A DNA stretch of 64,000 bases, from positions 10,942,995-11,006,994 of the forward strand of contig CP141142.1 in the NCBI GenBank assembly GCA_035235625.1, written 5' to 3'. Source of the stretch: Saururus chinensis. Its lineage: Eukaryota; Streptophyta; Magnoliopsida; Piperales; Saururaceae. The position numbers and the translations under genes were made by a program. The notes below the pieces were generated by a model. That model saw nothing but the letters and a program-made list of their open reading frames with translations. It was not told where the DNA came from and ran no database searches. Shown here piece by piece: positions 47,451 through 59,911 of the stretch; position 1 is the stretch's first letter; each line of letters starts with the position of its first letter.

Positions 47451-48571
47451 AAAGAAGACAACGAAAAAGTTCAACCAAACAACCTATAATGCTTGATCTA
47501 ATCTCTGATTCGTTACTTCTATTTGTGCTGCTGGTAATATGTTTCGGCCGTTTGTGCTAGTCGTGCTGTTCTTTTAGTGCTTTTGATTACGCAATTAGGT
47601 TTATTTGTTTCATCTGTTAAAAACCTGTGTAAGAAGACCAAACGCCTCCCTTGACCTCCCGACTTTAAGTCAGGAGAGGGGATTTCTCGTGGAAAATTTT
47701 CTATTTGAAACGATCCATGCTTTTCTGCAATTAGAAATCTATGCTTTACTGCTGCTGAAACTGTTGGCTTTTATATTTTTACTAATCTATCCTTCAATGC
47801 TGTATTGATTTTCTATTTGGATTTGAATGCTTTCTGTTGTTCTTACTGTGCAGTAGTATTTTTTCTTTTGCTTCTTACACGCTGTCCCTAGTTCTTTCAG
47901 TTCAATAGCAGTAAATGCTTTCTGGACAATCACCAATCAGTATTAGTTGTACCTCCATGACTGTAAGCTCTATGTTTGTAATTGTAAATGCTGTTGTGAT
48001 AACTAGTATGATTGGCAGCTCATCCAACCGGGATTGTCTTCTGTATGATTAAATGTTAATGTAATAAAAAATATATGTAAATGTATTGGACCACAAAACT
48101 GTATATAGAGTTGAGCAATTGAGTAATAAGTGTTGTTTTCTTTTTTACCTATATATGAATTGGTTTTCATTATACTTCCATTATTGCCAAGATTGCCACA
48201 TATAATTTAATTAATCCCCTTATTCAAATATCATCTATAAGGTAATGATTATCTTATCTATATCTTTTACAACGTTTTTCTCATCCTTTTCTTAAGTTTT
48301 TTTAAATTTGCTAAGCTTCAGCAAAATTAGATGTTAAATTTATAACCTAATAATATCACATGTTATTGTGTTATATGTTTATTTGAGTCCATATGCACAC
48401 ACTTACCTGCTAGTACTTCTTACATATGGACACATCCTTCACTTGCATGATGTTTTTTTTTTTGCTTATTAAAACTCTACACCCTTCACTATTTGCCATT
48501 GAGACTTGACCCCCCCCCCCCCCCTAGACCTCTCATTCAATTGGGAGATCACCAACCAACCCAACTAGTTA
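47451..48571. other. No gene recognised
   Basis: AT-rich sequence within the CACTA-like element, with a run of 15 C at 48510-48524. No recognisable domain was found in the short open frames. Confidence 0.4.
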
Positions 48572-49289
48572 AGAAGCCAAACAAACAAGGATAATCATGC
48601 AAAGTTATCTGTGAACCACACTGCCGGTTCAAAGTCATTTGTTAGAGTTCTCACAGAGATGGTAAATTTTACATAAATTTCATATAATAAAGTATATTCA
48701 TTAAGTAAATTTTTTAATTTTGTATAATATACTAAATTTCTATTGTTCTTTGATAAATTGAATTAATCAGCAAGAAAAAGAGCCAGATGAGGAGCTTGAC
48801 CTTATAAACTTTTATAAAGTTACACACTTAGGAGTTGGGTAAAACTGCATTGTAAACTTCTACATGTAATGAATATTAAATTTATTTATTATATTTGTTG
48901 TTTAGTTATTAACATTCTAAAATAATCTTGGAATTTACTTTATGCATATTTTTATGCAGGCACAAATGAATCAAAAGGTGGTTCCATCTAGGCAAGAGGG
49001 GCCTATAACAAATTCTAAGAAGAATGATATATTCCATGAAATTCTTGGTGCAAGGTCAAGATATATTAATGGGCTTGGGCATGGTAGGATGCCTATTTCA
49101 TCAGACAACCCTTCTCAAGATGATATCAATGTTATTAAGAATGCTAATATGAGGGCTGAGGCGGCTAAAGAACATGCAAAATCTTTGGAAATGGATCGGA
49201 AGACTCTTAGATCAAAACAAGTTGAACTAGAGTCGATGGTTCTAAGACTAATGGAGCAACAAGCAATACAGTCAGATTCATCAGTTTAG
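48572..49289 (+). pseudogene. En/Spm (Ptta)-type transposase remnant
   Basis: Three exon-like blocks. The first (48572-48661) encodes 'NHTAGSKSF' and ends at ATG|GTAAAT. The second begins after AATCAG (48771) with 'EKEPDEELDLINFYKVTHLG'. The third runs from 48960 after ATGCAG to a stop at 49287-49289 and encodes 'ILGARSRYINGLGHG' plus a coiled-coil-like C-terminus. This order (conserved His-Thr-x-Gly-x-Lys-x-Phe, 'THL', 'LG-R-S-YI-GLG') fits the plant Ptta/En/Spm transposase family associated with CACTA elements. The second donor does not keep frame, so the gene is probably dead. Confidence 0.6.
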
Positions 49290-49724
49290 GTACAATGTCA
49301 CAAAAGGCTTATTTATAGTTTCAATTTTATGTATAGCTATATAAAACTAAATTATTTAAACTATAATTCTTTACTACAACATTCTAACTTTATATTTTGT
49401 ACATTTGCAGGTGAATAGGGGAATTCAAAAGAATCATCAAAATTTGCAAAGACAACTGTATTAAATGCACTACATAATAGCCCACAGTTATGGTTTTTTT
49501 TGTGATACAGTTATGGTTTCATTCTAGTTATTTGATATTGTTTAGTTCGTCAAATGTATTAGATTTATGGTTTGTAAAACAATGGATGATATTTAGTTTA
49601 ATATTAAGGCATTAAGTTTATCTTATCCATTCTAAATTTTTACAGCTATCTTGAATTTGTATATTTTTAAATATTTTCCCCCCACCCCCCGCTTGGCTGC
49701 ATGCCCACTAAATAATTGGGTATA

Positions 49725-50328
49725 GCCATTACAATTAACGACGACTTATATTTGTCGTTAAAGATCTTTTGCAGCAAACTTCTCTTGTCCCAAATGAAAT
49801 TTATTTTGTTGCAAATATATTACAATCATTTGCGACGAATTCAGGTTGTAGCAAATATTTGTAAAAAATATACACATGTGAATCTTTTTGCGACATATAC
49901 AATTTGTCGCAAATCGTTTAACATCATTTGCGATGAATTTAGTTTGTCGCTAATACTCTTTAAAAATTATCTAATATCAAGCATTTGCAACATATACAGT
50001 TTGTCGCAAATACACTAAAATCAATTGCGACAAATTATTTTTGTTGCAAATGCCAAAGCTTTTGCGATGTAATTATATATTTTTAATATTTTTTAACTCA
50101 AATAATTATATTTTTTGCAACATATTAATTACTTTTTTACTACGAATAAATTTGTCGCAAAAGAATATATTATTTACGACTAATAAAAAGTTGTCGCAAT
50201 AACCTTTTGTGACGCCTTACTTGCGACAAAATTGCACAAATTTTTTTTCGTCGCAATATTATTTTTGCGACGAAAAATGAACCTTCTGCGACAAACACAT
50301 TTGTTGCAGAAGCCCCTTTTTGTTGTAG
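49725..50328. repeat. Right TTTTGCGACAA arm
   Basis: More than a dozen degenerate copies of TTTGCGACAAATT / AATTTGTCGCAAA in both orientations, spaced about 30-40 bp, ending at the CTACAAC terminus. Confidence 0.8.
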
Positions 50329-50589
50329 GAGGAAGATATTTGAATCACGTAAAAGACATAATTTGCCTACCCTATTAGTGCTTAGGATACACTTTGGCAT
50401 CTGCCTCCTAGGATAAGACAATCGCTATGCACTATAAAAGCACCTTTGCATGGTGTATGTAGTGAACTATGCTATAGAATGCTCTCTCACATAAATGATA
50501 GAGATAGAAATTCAATAAAAAGATTATGCAAAAAATATTTTTCAAGATTTTATAAGAAATTGAGTAAAAGGATTATGATGACTTTTAAT

Positions 50590-51345
50590 GCATAGGCTTC
50601 AAGCCTATTCCCTTAGATGATCTGCTTACTTATTTTTTGGTCAAACCCTTAGTAAATAAATTCAGAATATTTTCTTTTGACCTAACATATCCAATAGAAA
50701 TTATTCCACTAGAGAGTAATTATTTTATGTTATTATGCCTCCGACGCATATGTCAAGAATTACCATTATAGAAGTTACTTTGTGCCCTTCCTATAACCAA
50801 TCGGTTGTCATAATAGATGCAAATAGGTGGCACATGTTTCCCCCACATTGAAATATTCTCTATAAAATTACGAAGCCACCCAGCTTCTTCTCCTTCTCTA
50901 TCAAGTGCATTGAATTCAGATTCTATTACGGATCTTGATATCTACGTTTGTTTAGAAGATTTTCAAGACACTATTACACCTCCAAGAGTAAAGACATACC
51001 CACTTATAGATTTTAAGTTTTCATATCATATATCTAATTTGCATCACAATAACCTTCTAGTATTACTGGATGCCTTATATAATGCAGTTCATAGTTCAAA
51101 GTATATCTCATATATCTAAGAACCTTGACTATAGCCTTCCAGTGGTCTTCCCCTGGGTTGCTATTATATCTATTCAGTTTACTTACTAAGTATGTTATGT
51201 CCGGTCTCATCCATTTGATGTATTTTAAGATCATAAAAAACAACAATAGTGATGAACAATCTAATGAAAGTTGTCTTTATAATTAGTGAATATGTATCAA
51301 AGTAATCTTTACAGTTTGACTTTATATTTTTCTAACAAATAAGTC
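50590..51345 (-). pseudogene. Ty1/copia reverse transcriptase-RNase H remnant, internally deleted
   Basis: The minus strand first shows the start of the reverse transcriptase region ('DYFDTYS', 'LKIHQMD'), then jumps in another frame to the RNase H region ('[15 protein letters not shown]', 'LEGYCDAN', 'IRRRHNNIK', 'GLKPM'). The jump lies near 51205-51225 at an ATGGATGAG-type overlap. The core of the reverse transcriptase, including its catalytic aspartates, is missing. Stops occur further on. The remnant is inactive. Confidence 0.8.
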
Positions 51346-51659
51346 CAAAAGTTTGAACCAAAGGATTTAGGAGTTGACATGGCTTTCTTAAACCAGATGA
51401 ATTTTCCCAAAAATAATTACCTTATTCATCCAACCCAGCCCAGCCAACCGTGCGTGCAAACCAAACCGAATTGAGCCGGCCGGGTGGACTATGGTAGTGG
51501 AGTGCGTGTGTGTTAGCCCACCTAGATGCGTTGGTCTAGCATGTAACTTCCCTATAAAAGTGAGGTGGCCCAAGGGCATAACTTGAAAGGCTAAACTTGT
51601 GCCTTACATACCAATAATATCATATATTTTTAGGCGATGTGGGACTATTCACTCCAACA
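51346..51659 (-). mobile_element. Partial copia LTR
   Basis: On the minus strand it begins TGTTGGAGTGAATAGTCCCA, the common opening of plant copia LTRs ('TGTTGG...CCCACATCG'). It runs into the polymerase remnant without gag, so a large part of the element is deleted. Confidence 0.6.
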
Positions 51660-51928
51660 AATTCACATGTGTAATTCTCATTCAATGCAAGGTGAGCTTG
51701 GGCTCTTTACCCATATGGGTTTGACCCATATAAATTATATAATCTAAAACCATAGTAATTGCAAAGTTGCAAAGAGGTTATAATTGGACTTGCACATGAA
51801 ATCCACCAACAAGTTCATAACACTTCTAAAAGAACATTTCTAGAAGCATGAGATTTAATGGAAGATATTCATGAATACATGTTTTCTTCATTTCCTAAAG
51901 ATCAAGACATACATGAGTATATTTTTAC

Positions 51929-53328
51929 AAGGTAATTGTACTAGGATAAGTATTTAAGGGTTGTCGAATCTCAGGGACGGATGAATTATTAATAAATCAA
52001 AGAGAGGAATTTATCTATTAAAAACTAATAGAACTTAAACTTAAATTAAGCAAAGAAAGTAATCACTAAATTAAAAGGAAGAGATTAATATGATGAACAT
52101 TACTAAGAAAATCGAATCCACTATAGAACCATAATAATTTTTTAACCTTTAATCTAAATCTAGTGTGAATATGAACAAGTATTTTTTGCTAAAACCTAGA
52201 ATTACTTCAAAAAGAATCATTAATTAAATTCATGACATGAACTATCTTCAACAATAGCACGAATCATCTACACTAAACTAAACTATAGGCATGACTCGTC
52301 TAATTTTAGTATAACTTATCCAATTCATTAATTATATGAACATTAAAACTATTGCATGACCATCTCATCTAAATCATGAAAATTAGAATCAATGTAATTA
52401 TAAAAACCACATCAATCTATCATCTACAAGACAGTAAATCAACATAAATTTGAATAAACATGAAAAACTCTTCCATTAAAAAGAAAGTCCTTACCATACC
52501 ATTGTCATTATTCACAATTTAGATCTAAATTAAAAATAAAAAAAAACTGAAACTTATCTATAGTTTCATCAACTCCTAAGTAAAAGAAAAATCTAGCCTT
52601 CCATTGTAGAAGAAAGCTTTTGAATCTCCATTTAAAGCTTTGAATAATCTTCAATCTTCTTCTCCTTTCTTCTCTTCAGAAAATCTACGAAAAACTTTCA
52701 ATTTCAAGCCAAATATGTCTTTATATAGGCATCAAAAGCATAGGAAGAAGTGTAATATGAAAAGGACTTAAAATTGCCTCAAAATATGAAACTGCGCATT
52801 ATCTCGTTCAATTGCCTTGCATGCCCGTTTGAATGGCTATACTATTTCTGCTATGTAGACATTTCTGTTCAGTTTCATGTCTAGTTCTGTCGAGGAAGCT
52901 AAGTCTGTTCATTGAACAGTCCATATTTTTGTCAAGTTTTCTACTCTGTTTATTAAGCTTTTTCATTCATGTCCATATAAGTTTTTAACTTATTTGTAAC
53001 TCTGAAAAGTTGTCTAAATCATTTTAAAGTATGTAAAAAGTGTTTTGAATTATTCCAAACATCGTCCAAGTACCTCGATAAGCGCACTTTACCTACAAAA
53101 CATAAAAATTTCACATTTTAGACATGTAGAATATAATTAAAATCCCAACTTTGATTCAAATACATGCCTAAACTACTAATAAATCCTAAATTAATTAATA
53201 ATTAAACTAAAATAATAATGTTTATCATAATCTAAATAAACCATAATTTATCTTAAATTAACCTAATCTATACTAGCAAATAAGGTAAAAGGATATATAA
53301 AATAGATATATATTTTATATTTATCAAT
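51929..53328 (-). mobile_element. Solo LTR related to 9962-11403, minus orientation
   Basis: Homologous along its length to the LTR at 9962-11403 ('ggataagtatttaagggttgt', 'aaatatgtctttatatagg'). The minus-strand start is TGATAAATAT and a TATA box lies near 52720-52727. The end corresponding to CGATCA is missing, so this copy is truncated at its left side. Confidence 0.65.
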
Positions 53329-55917
53329 ATTCACAGTTCAAACATTCCACCATCTTCTTCACAGGCACTAGGAATATTTTATTTTAAAAGTCAAAGCATG
53401 CAAATCATACATAAAGAGTTCTTTATGATGACATAACTCAAATTTGTACATGACTGTCCCCGCTCTACCTTCTATCCCAAAGCAACCTAACATATATTGC
53501 CTACTCAAGTTTGGAGAAGGAACAAGTTGTTGATTATGAAGGAAGACATGTATTAGAAGATTTTGGCAAGGATGATAGGGTTACAGTAATCTAAGCACTT
53601 GTACTAGTGCTAGTCAAGTTGTTAATGGAGAGACAATGGACTTTAAGATATAGAGGAATTGGTTTATGCTAGTTGATAATGATGATGAGTTGCTTGATAA
53701 TTACTTGGCTAATTAATTCATATTGATTATTTTCATATTACATGTTTGGGCTATGGAAGGGTTATTTTGTTGTGGGGCCTTTGTTGTTGCACGCTTAGGA
53801 ATGGGTTTCCTAGGATCTTGACTTAGAGGAGAGGGTTCGAGAGGTCCAAAAATAATGAGTTTTGAGAGTTTAACATCTATCTAATCAACCTAATGAATCA
53901 CTACACTACCCCTAATCCAATTATCTTAGAAAGATAAAGATTATGAGATATGATCTCATTGGGCTTAAATATTTTTCTATAATAAAAATAACAAAAACCT
54001 AATCTATATGCTCATTCATGGTTAATCTATCTATAAAAAAATCAAACCAAGCATGCAAGATCACACAAAGATTTTTATATAGAAATCCCCAACTAGGATA
54101 AAAAATCATGACAGTTGCTCAAGAAGTAAATCAATGCAATGTAAGATAGATATTACATTGACACAAGCAAAACATTAGCCTTTGTTGAGCCTCTAACCCA
54201 AAACCTATTTGTTTTGATTTCCAATAAATTCCTTTCACTGTTGGCCTTCGAGTCTTCTTTTCAAGTGTTGAAACTCTTTTATTCTACTTGTTTTTTCTTT
54301 CTCTAGCCTCCTCAACAAGCTCCTTTTGTTATTTGACTTTAGCCTTGACCCTCTTCAACTCCTTTTAAGATTTTGCTACAATTCTTCTTTAATTTGATGT
54401 GTGTAAGACTCTTCTCTTACTTGTGTGTCTTTGTAAAATCACAATTAACATAAACATGAACCTCAAAGATGATCTCCTCTTGTAAAACAATGAAAAATTA
54501 ATTATCTTTTCTTCTCTACAAATTCCTAGGTTTTCCTTTCTTTAATTTCGTGATTCCCAAGTCTTCAAATAGTACATAAATCAGTTAGTTGCTTGATTTT
54601 AATTAGGAATAAAATCTCTTTTGAAAAGACTTAAACTACCAACCAACACAGACAATAGTGGATTGTTCGACACAATAATTGATAGTTCAATGCTATGATC
54701 AATAAACTCTTAGCTTAATTTTACAAAGGATAATTTCAGTGCCGATCGATTAATTGATGAAGGGTAAAGTGCAATGATCAATCAATTGAACAATAATTTG
54801 CTATTTTTTCCTAATTTGGTCTAAAACTCCTAAAATTACTTAATTTGTGCATTATAAGCTAATCTAAGTTATTTGTGATATGTATGCAAATTAATCTTTT
54901 ACCTTTAACACTTTGTTTAGTATATAACCTTGATCAATAAGAACATATAAGCTCTTATTTATATAGTCAATCAATTCCAAATCTGACTTGACTATAATAC
55001 ATCTAGTCAAATTCATAAGACTAAAACTATACAAGATGTTTCAACATTTTGGTCATCAAAATTAGCAAATTATAATACATATGCCTCATATATTTTTCAA
55101 GTTTTAGGAAAAATATTTTTGCCCACATAAAGTTATGACATTCCCACCGTTATTTTTTACCCTACTTTCTTTGCTAGTACATGGTTAGTATCTTGATGCA
55201 CTCAAGGTACTTAAAGAGTCAAACAAAGAGAGACATGAATGTCCTTCATAGGGGAAATAGTTTGAAGTCTTTCTATTGTACTAAGAAAATTACATTTTCA
55301 ACACCATGATGTTTCAGAGGATTGGGAAGGGAGGGATCAAGTAGATAGCATGAATGAACAAGGAGATGATGGGTTAGACGAGGGTGATGATGCCACCAAA
55401 ATCTTAAGATAATTTTTCTTATTAAAAATGTTAGGTTTAGTGGAATTTATTTTTTTGCCGGTTGTCGACACCAACACTAATGTGGTAGTAAGTACATCAC
55501 AAAAACTTGAGTATACTATCAACATACAACAATGTGTCTAGAAAATGCGAGTAAAATTTATGGGATATATTATTCGGAGATCCATCGACGTGTTAGTGTT
55601 TAGGTTAGTTATGTAGAAGAAATTTAAAACCCTCCTAGATTAACAGTTATGTACTAGAATTTGATTTTCTTCCTAGTGTAAATACACCTTGATGCCCCTA
55701 AGACTTTGATTCTTTCAAAATTGACCGCAGTTAAGAAGAGGGAGACCAAGTGTTGTTATGTCTGAAACAAGACTATGAAGAAGTCAAATTCAGATTTGTT
55801 TTACTTGTCATTTGTAGTAGACAAGGTCAATCTATAGAAAAAGCCTTGTGCAACAAAGAAAATGGTTACGAAAAAATAGAGGAAAGAAAAATTAAGAAAG
55901 AAAGAGTAGAAGAGTAT
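53329..55917. other. No gene recognised
   Basis: AT-rich sequence without recognisable domains, long repeats or paired ends. The short open frame near 55337-55525 has no family signature. Confidence 0.45.
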
Positions 55918-57210
55918 TGATGGAATAAATAGTTAAATAATCAAGAAAAGAAAACACTAAGGTATTAAGGGTCATTATAATATATAGTGATGTTCTTCAT
56001 GTGTCATGTTATCTCAGTTAGAATCGAATGAAGATTCTATCTAACCGGAAGATATGAACATTAAAAGCAAAAACAAAAATAAAAAATGCTTTAGATAGAT
56101 GAAGGATAAAAACACTTGTTTCATCAAGAGTTCTATGTATCCAAATCACAAAAGATCAAGAAGGAAAGCCTTCAAACATCTTATGTATCCAATTCACAAA
56201 GAAATAAGAAGAAGAAGAACATTAAATAAATATCATTTTAAATAACCAATACTTATTTGAAACTATTGATGAAACATGAATATATTGTTACAATCTAATA
56301 GAACTCTATTAGATTGTTACAAATCACCTCTAGCCTTAGCTTGAGAACTTAGAAAGCCATTACAATAAAACTAAAAAACAAAAATACAAAAGAAGAGAAG
56401 AAAAATAGGAGAAGAGAGCTCTAGAGCAGAGAGAATGATGCCTCTACCACGTCCACCCCTCTATTTATAGGAGTAGAAGGGGTTGCTTCAAAGGGGAAGG
56501 TCCATTCATATCCCTTGATTGTATCCTGATTGATTGCTTGATTGGTTGCTCCTTTGACAATGATTAGATTCTAAATAAATTAAATAAATCAATGATTTAT
56601 TTAGGAAATAAGTATCTTTGAGTATTCCTTTAGTTATCTAATCAGTCTCATTGTCTTTCTTTATGTGTATTAATCACAACCAATGAAAATATTCTCCATG
56701 TGTTAGCCTCGGGTTAGTTAACTAGCTGTCCTTTCGCATGCCGGATTTGACCCATAATGCTTTGAAATTGTGAATTTCTTCCTGAAATAGAAATTATAGC
56801 TAGGGAAGTCTTCTTTCTAATGCCACTAGAATCATTTTAATCTAAGTTATACATTGGAAGATATGGCCGACATACTAAAGTTGTATCAATATATCCAAAT
56901 CAGCTTCTTCCTGAATTTAGTTTTCTTGATGCAAATCTCAAATCCAACGGGTCCAAAAGGTTGTTTTTGACCATTCCATGTATGTTTAGACTATTAGGAG
57001 CCCATTATTGACTTTTAAATAGCTTTGGGTAGTTGGGCTTCACTTCTTCTACTTGGATCCTATTAAAGCCTATTTAAACATGTAAACACAACTAAGGCCT
57101 AACTAACATATTTAAAACATAAATTGCCCAAATAAACAATGAATTAAGACAAAATAGGATTGAAATTCAAATTTTAAAAATATTTAATTGAATATTATTT
57201 CAGTGCATCA
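55918..57210 (-). mobile_element. 3' LTR of a Tat/Athila-type Ty3/gypsy element
   Basis: The inner border is clear: minus-strand purine-rich AGGTTTAGGGGTATT followed by TGATGCACTG at 57210. A TATA box (TATAAATA, minus strand, 56462-56469) supports LTR identity. The outer border at about 55918 is a guess from a TG start. Confidence 0.6.
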
Positions 57211-59062
57211 AATACCCCTAAACCTACTTTTTGCTAGTCTTCGAGGAAAACATAAATTAAAATAATAGAAAACAAAACTAACTACTCCACTTCCGCAGGA
57301 AATCTTGGTTGCAATTAGCATATGCGACAAGCCTTTAAACCCCTAGCTTACACTAGTGGACAAGTTATAGTCTCATAAGGGTTTCCAGTTAATCTACCGA
57401 CAAAATTTAATACTGAAAAGATAAAAGGCATAAAATTTACAAATCAACTCCTCCTAAACATGTGACTTCATTTAGTCAAATCAATCATGCATAATACAAC
57501 TTGTCCTCTTAAATAATAATTTATTCTAACAACTTCATATTGGTAGAAAGTACTCATACATATATAATAGTTTTTTAAAAAAATAGATATTGCCACGTAA
57601 TTATACAATCCCAATTTCATGAATTGAATAACTCAATGTGTCTCATGTCCACTCAGCAATTTCAATTTTAACACTAAAAAATAGACATTGACATTCATTC
57701 ATCTTCAAGAGATCATAATAGAGAATTATGCAAAACCTTCATTGAAAAGTAAAACACCCTAGATCACCTGACAACTCATTTAGGATATAATTGTATAATG
57801 TCCTACTAGAATTTTATGCTCATCTCACATGACATGTATAAGACTTAGCTATTTTAAGTTTTCTATAAGATCATTGTAATAAGTGTTAGGCCAGTAACTC
57901 CCAATTCAGTTGGCTTAGGGCATTAGGTGTTAAAGCACCCCTCAAGCTTAATAACTTGAACCAAATAGGCTTGAAGGCTATGCATGTAATAAATTAGTTA
58001 ACTTTACCTTTTGACTCGAACACCCTATACTTAGTCAGGTACGCCAAGTCCCAGTCTACTCAATAGAGAGACTTTAGCTCTTTACAATTTTTTATTCTTT
58101 TTTTCACTTTTTTTAACACATTATACAATCAACCTGAATTTTTTGACAAAAGGTCCTAGACTGTTCTACAAACCAAGAATAGTCAAGCCCAAAACTCTAT
58201 TATGATAATATGAGTACTACTAGATCATGCCAAAGTTTTACTCTCATAAGAAAATAATTACTTAGATGTAATGATATCCAGCAAGATGTAAGACCATAAT
58301 CAAGGGCTCGAATTCTCACTTAGGCAAATGTCTTTCTTCATTTTTTCAAAATAAGAGCACAAGAAACCAATATGAAGTAATCAGAACTCAAATTCATTAA
58401 ATCTGTCAAGTCATGTTCTAAGCAATCTGATATTATTAAATACAGTCACATGTCTAAAAGAAGCATCAATGTAAATAAGCAAAAACATACAATAAAATAA
58501 ATCTAATTATTTTTTTAAAATTTTTTATTTTTTAAGTGAAACTAAAAAAACATAGAAGAAAAATATCTTTCTACACCCCCAAACCTAAACTAAACATTGT
58601 CCTCAATGTATAAAAGAAAGCAAATGTAATGCTTAAGGTAGGAAAAGAGGAAAGAATTGATAGTACATTGGTTGACGTGCTCATGTACATAGCTATAAAA
58701 AAAAATAGTAAATAAAGCACAAGTATAATCACATTAGGGTAAATTAATAATGAATCATATAAGCACACCCTAATAATGATTAGAGCAATCAACAAAGATA
58801 ATAAACTAAAAACTAACTAAAGAAAATAAAAAAACTATTAAACAAATATAACTATCAAAACCAAAAGTGGGTTGCCTCCCAGAAGCTCTAAGTTTACTGT
58901 CTTCAGCCAGACACACCCTCCATCTCAACTCATCGAGGGTCCTTTAAAACAATTATCTTCTCTTTATCAATTCTACTTATCAAATTAGAGTGAGTTAAAC
59001 AAATATTTAGTGGATCATGAGAATAAATGAAAGGAAAAGCATCCTCCACCAGACTGTCAATC
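57211..59062 (-). mobile_element. Non-coding internal region of the gypsy element
   Basis: Contains minus-strand phrases such as CTTCTGGGAGGCAACCCACT (about 58864-58883), known from the region after the polymerase gene in Tat/Athila elements. Integrase, reverse transcriptase and RNase H are absent, so the polymerase was deleted between here and the protease. Confidence 0.55.
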
Positions 59063-59911
59063 ATGTCAACTCAAAACTATCATCAAAGTTGATGGTTGTC
59101 TACTAGCATCAAATACATTTAACTCATATGTCAAGTTCCCAAAAGAAAGCCTCATCACTCCATTCTAACAATTTATTAGAGCATTAGATGTAGCAAGGAA
59201 TGGACGACCCAAAATCATAGGGATTTGAGAAGATGCATTTGAAACTGGTTGTGTGTCTAAAATAATGAAGTCCACCGGAAAATAGAATTTGTCCACTTGT
59301 GCAAGGACATCTTCCACTATTCCTCTTGGCCCTTTGATTGAGTGGTTAGCAAGTTGAAGTGTTATGGTGGTGGGTTTCAAATCCTCTAGACGTAATTGCT
59401 CATATACAGAAAAAGGTAAAAGATTTACACTTACCCCTAAATCAAGCAAAGCTTTTTCAATTCAAAATTTCTCAATTACACAGGATATGGTTGGACAACC
59501 TAGATCTTTGTATTTGGGTGGGGTATTATGTTGTAAAATTGAGCTCACTTGTTCCGTCAAGAAAGCCTTCTTTTGTACATTTAACTTATGTTTGATTATA
59601 CAAAGGTCCTTAAAAATTTTTGCATATGACGGAATTTGTTTAATGACATCCAAGAGAGGGATATTAATTTTCACTTGTTTAAAAATCTATAGGATGTCAA
59701 AATGAGAAACCATTTTAGAAGAAGAAGAATTCAGCCTTTGAGGAAAAGGAGCATGAATTGGAGAAACATTTTCAGAGTTCTCAGAATTGTCAACTTTATC
59801 ACATTTTTCATAATTTAAAGACTCCTCCTCAGGTTGAGCTACCTTCTTTGGAGTATCTTTGTTTATAACCTTATTGAGTTTCTTTAAAGACTCCTTCCTA
59901 GTGGTACGACC
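59063..59911 (-). pseudogene. Gypsy gag-protease remnant
   Basis: A minus-strand frame with the retroviral-type aspartic protease of Tat/Athila elements. The region around 59450 to 59165 carries 'LDLG-SVNLLP' (the usual LDxGAS active site altered to LDLGVS) and 'ILGRPFLATSNALIN'. A TAG stop follows in frame, and the frame then continues to about 59063. Upstream, the gag C-terminal part ('KAFLTEQVSSIL', 'CPTISC') is also interrupted by a stop near 59690. The frame is further split at 59911 by an inserted LTR-like segment. The protein is inactive. Confidence 0.8.

Larger units (their letters stand above)
41029..50328. mobile_element. Degenerate CACTA-like element with TTTTGCGACAA arms
   Basis: The left end is CTACAACAAAAGGGGGCTTT. 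The right end, reverse-complemented, is CTACAACAAAAAGGGGCTTC. Both arms (41029-41410 and 49725-50328) are packed with TTTGCGACAAATT-like motifs in both orientations, as in subterminal regions of CACTA elements. The canonical first bases CA are missing or mutated and no 3-bp duplication is seen, so pairing of the two ends is uncertain. The body includes En/Spm-type transposase remnants, PPR gene fragments and hAT-type miniature elements. Confidence 0.5.

Noticed and set aside
48510..48524. Run of 15 C as a regulatory or structural signal
   Set aside because: An isolated homopolymer, most simply a microsatellite or sequencing-sensitive run.
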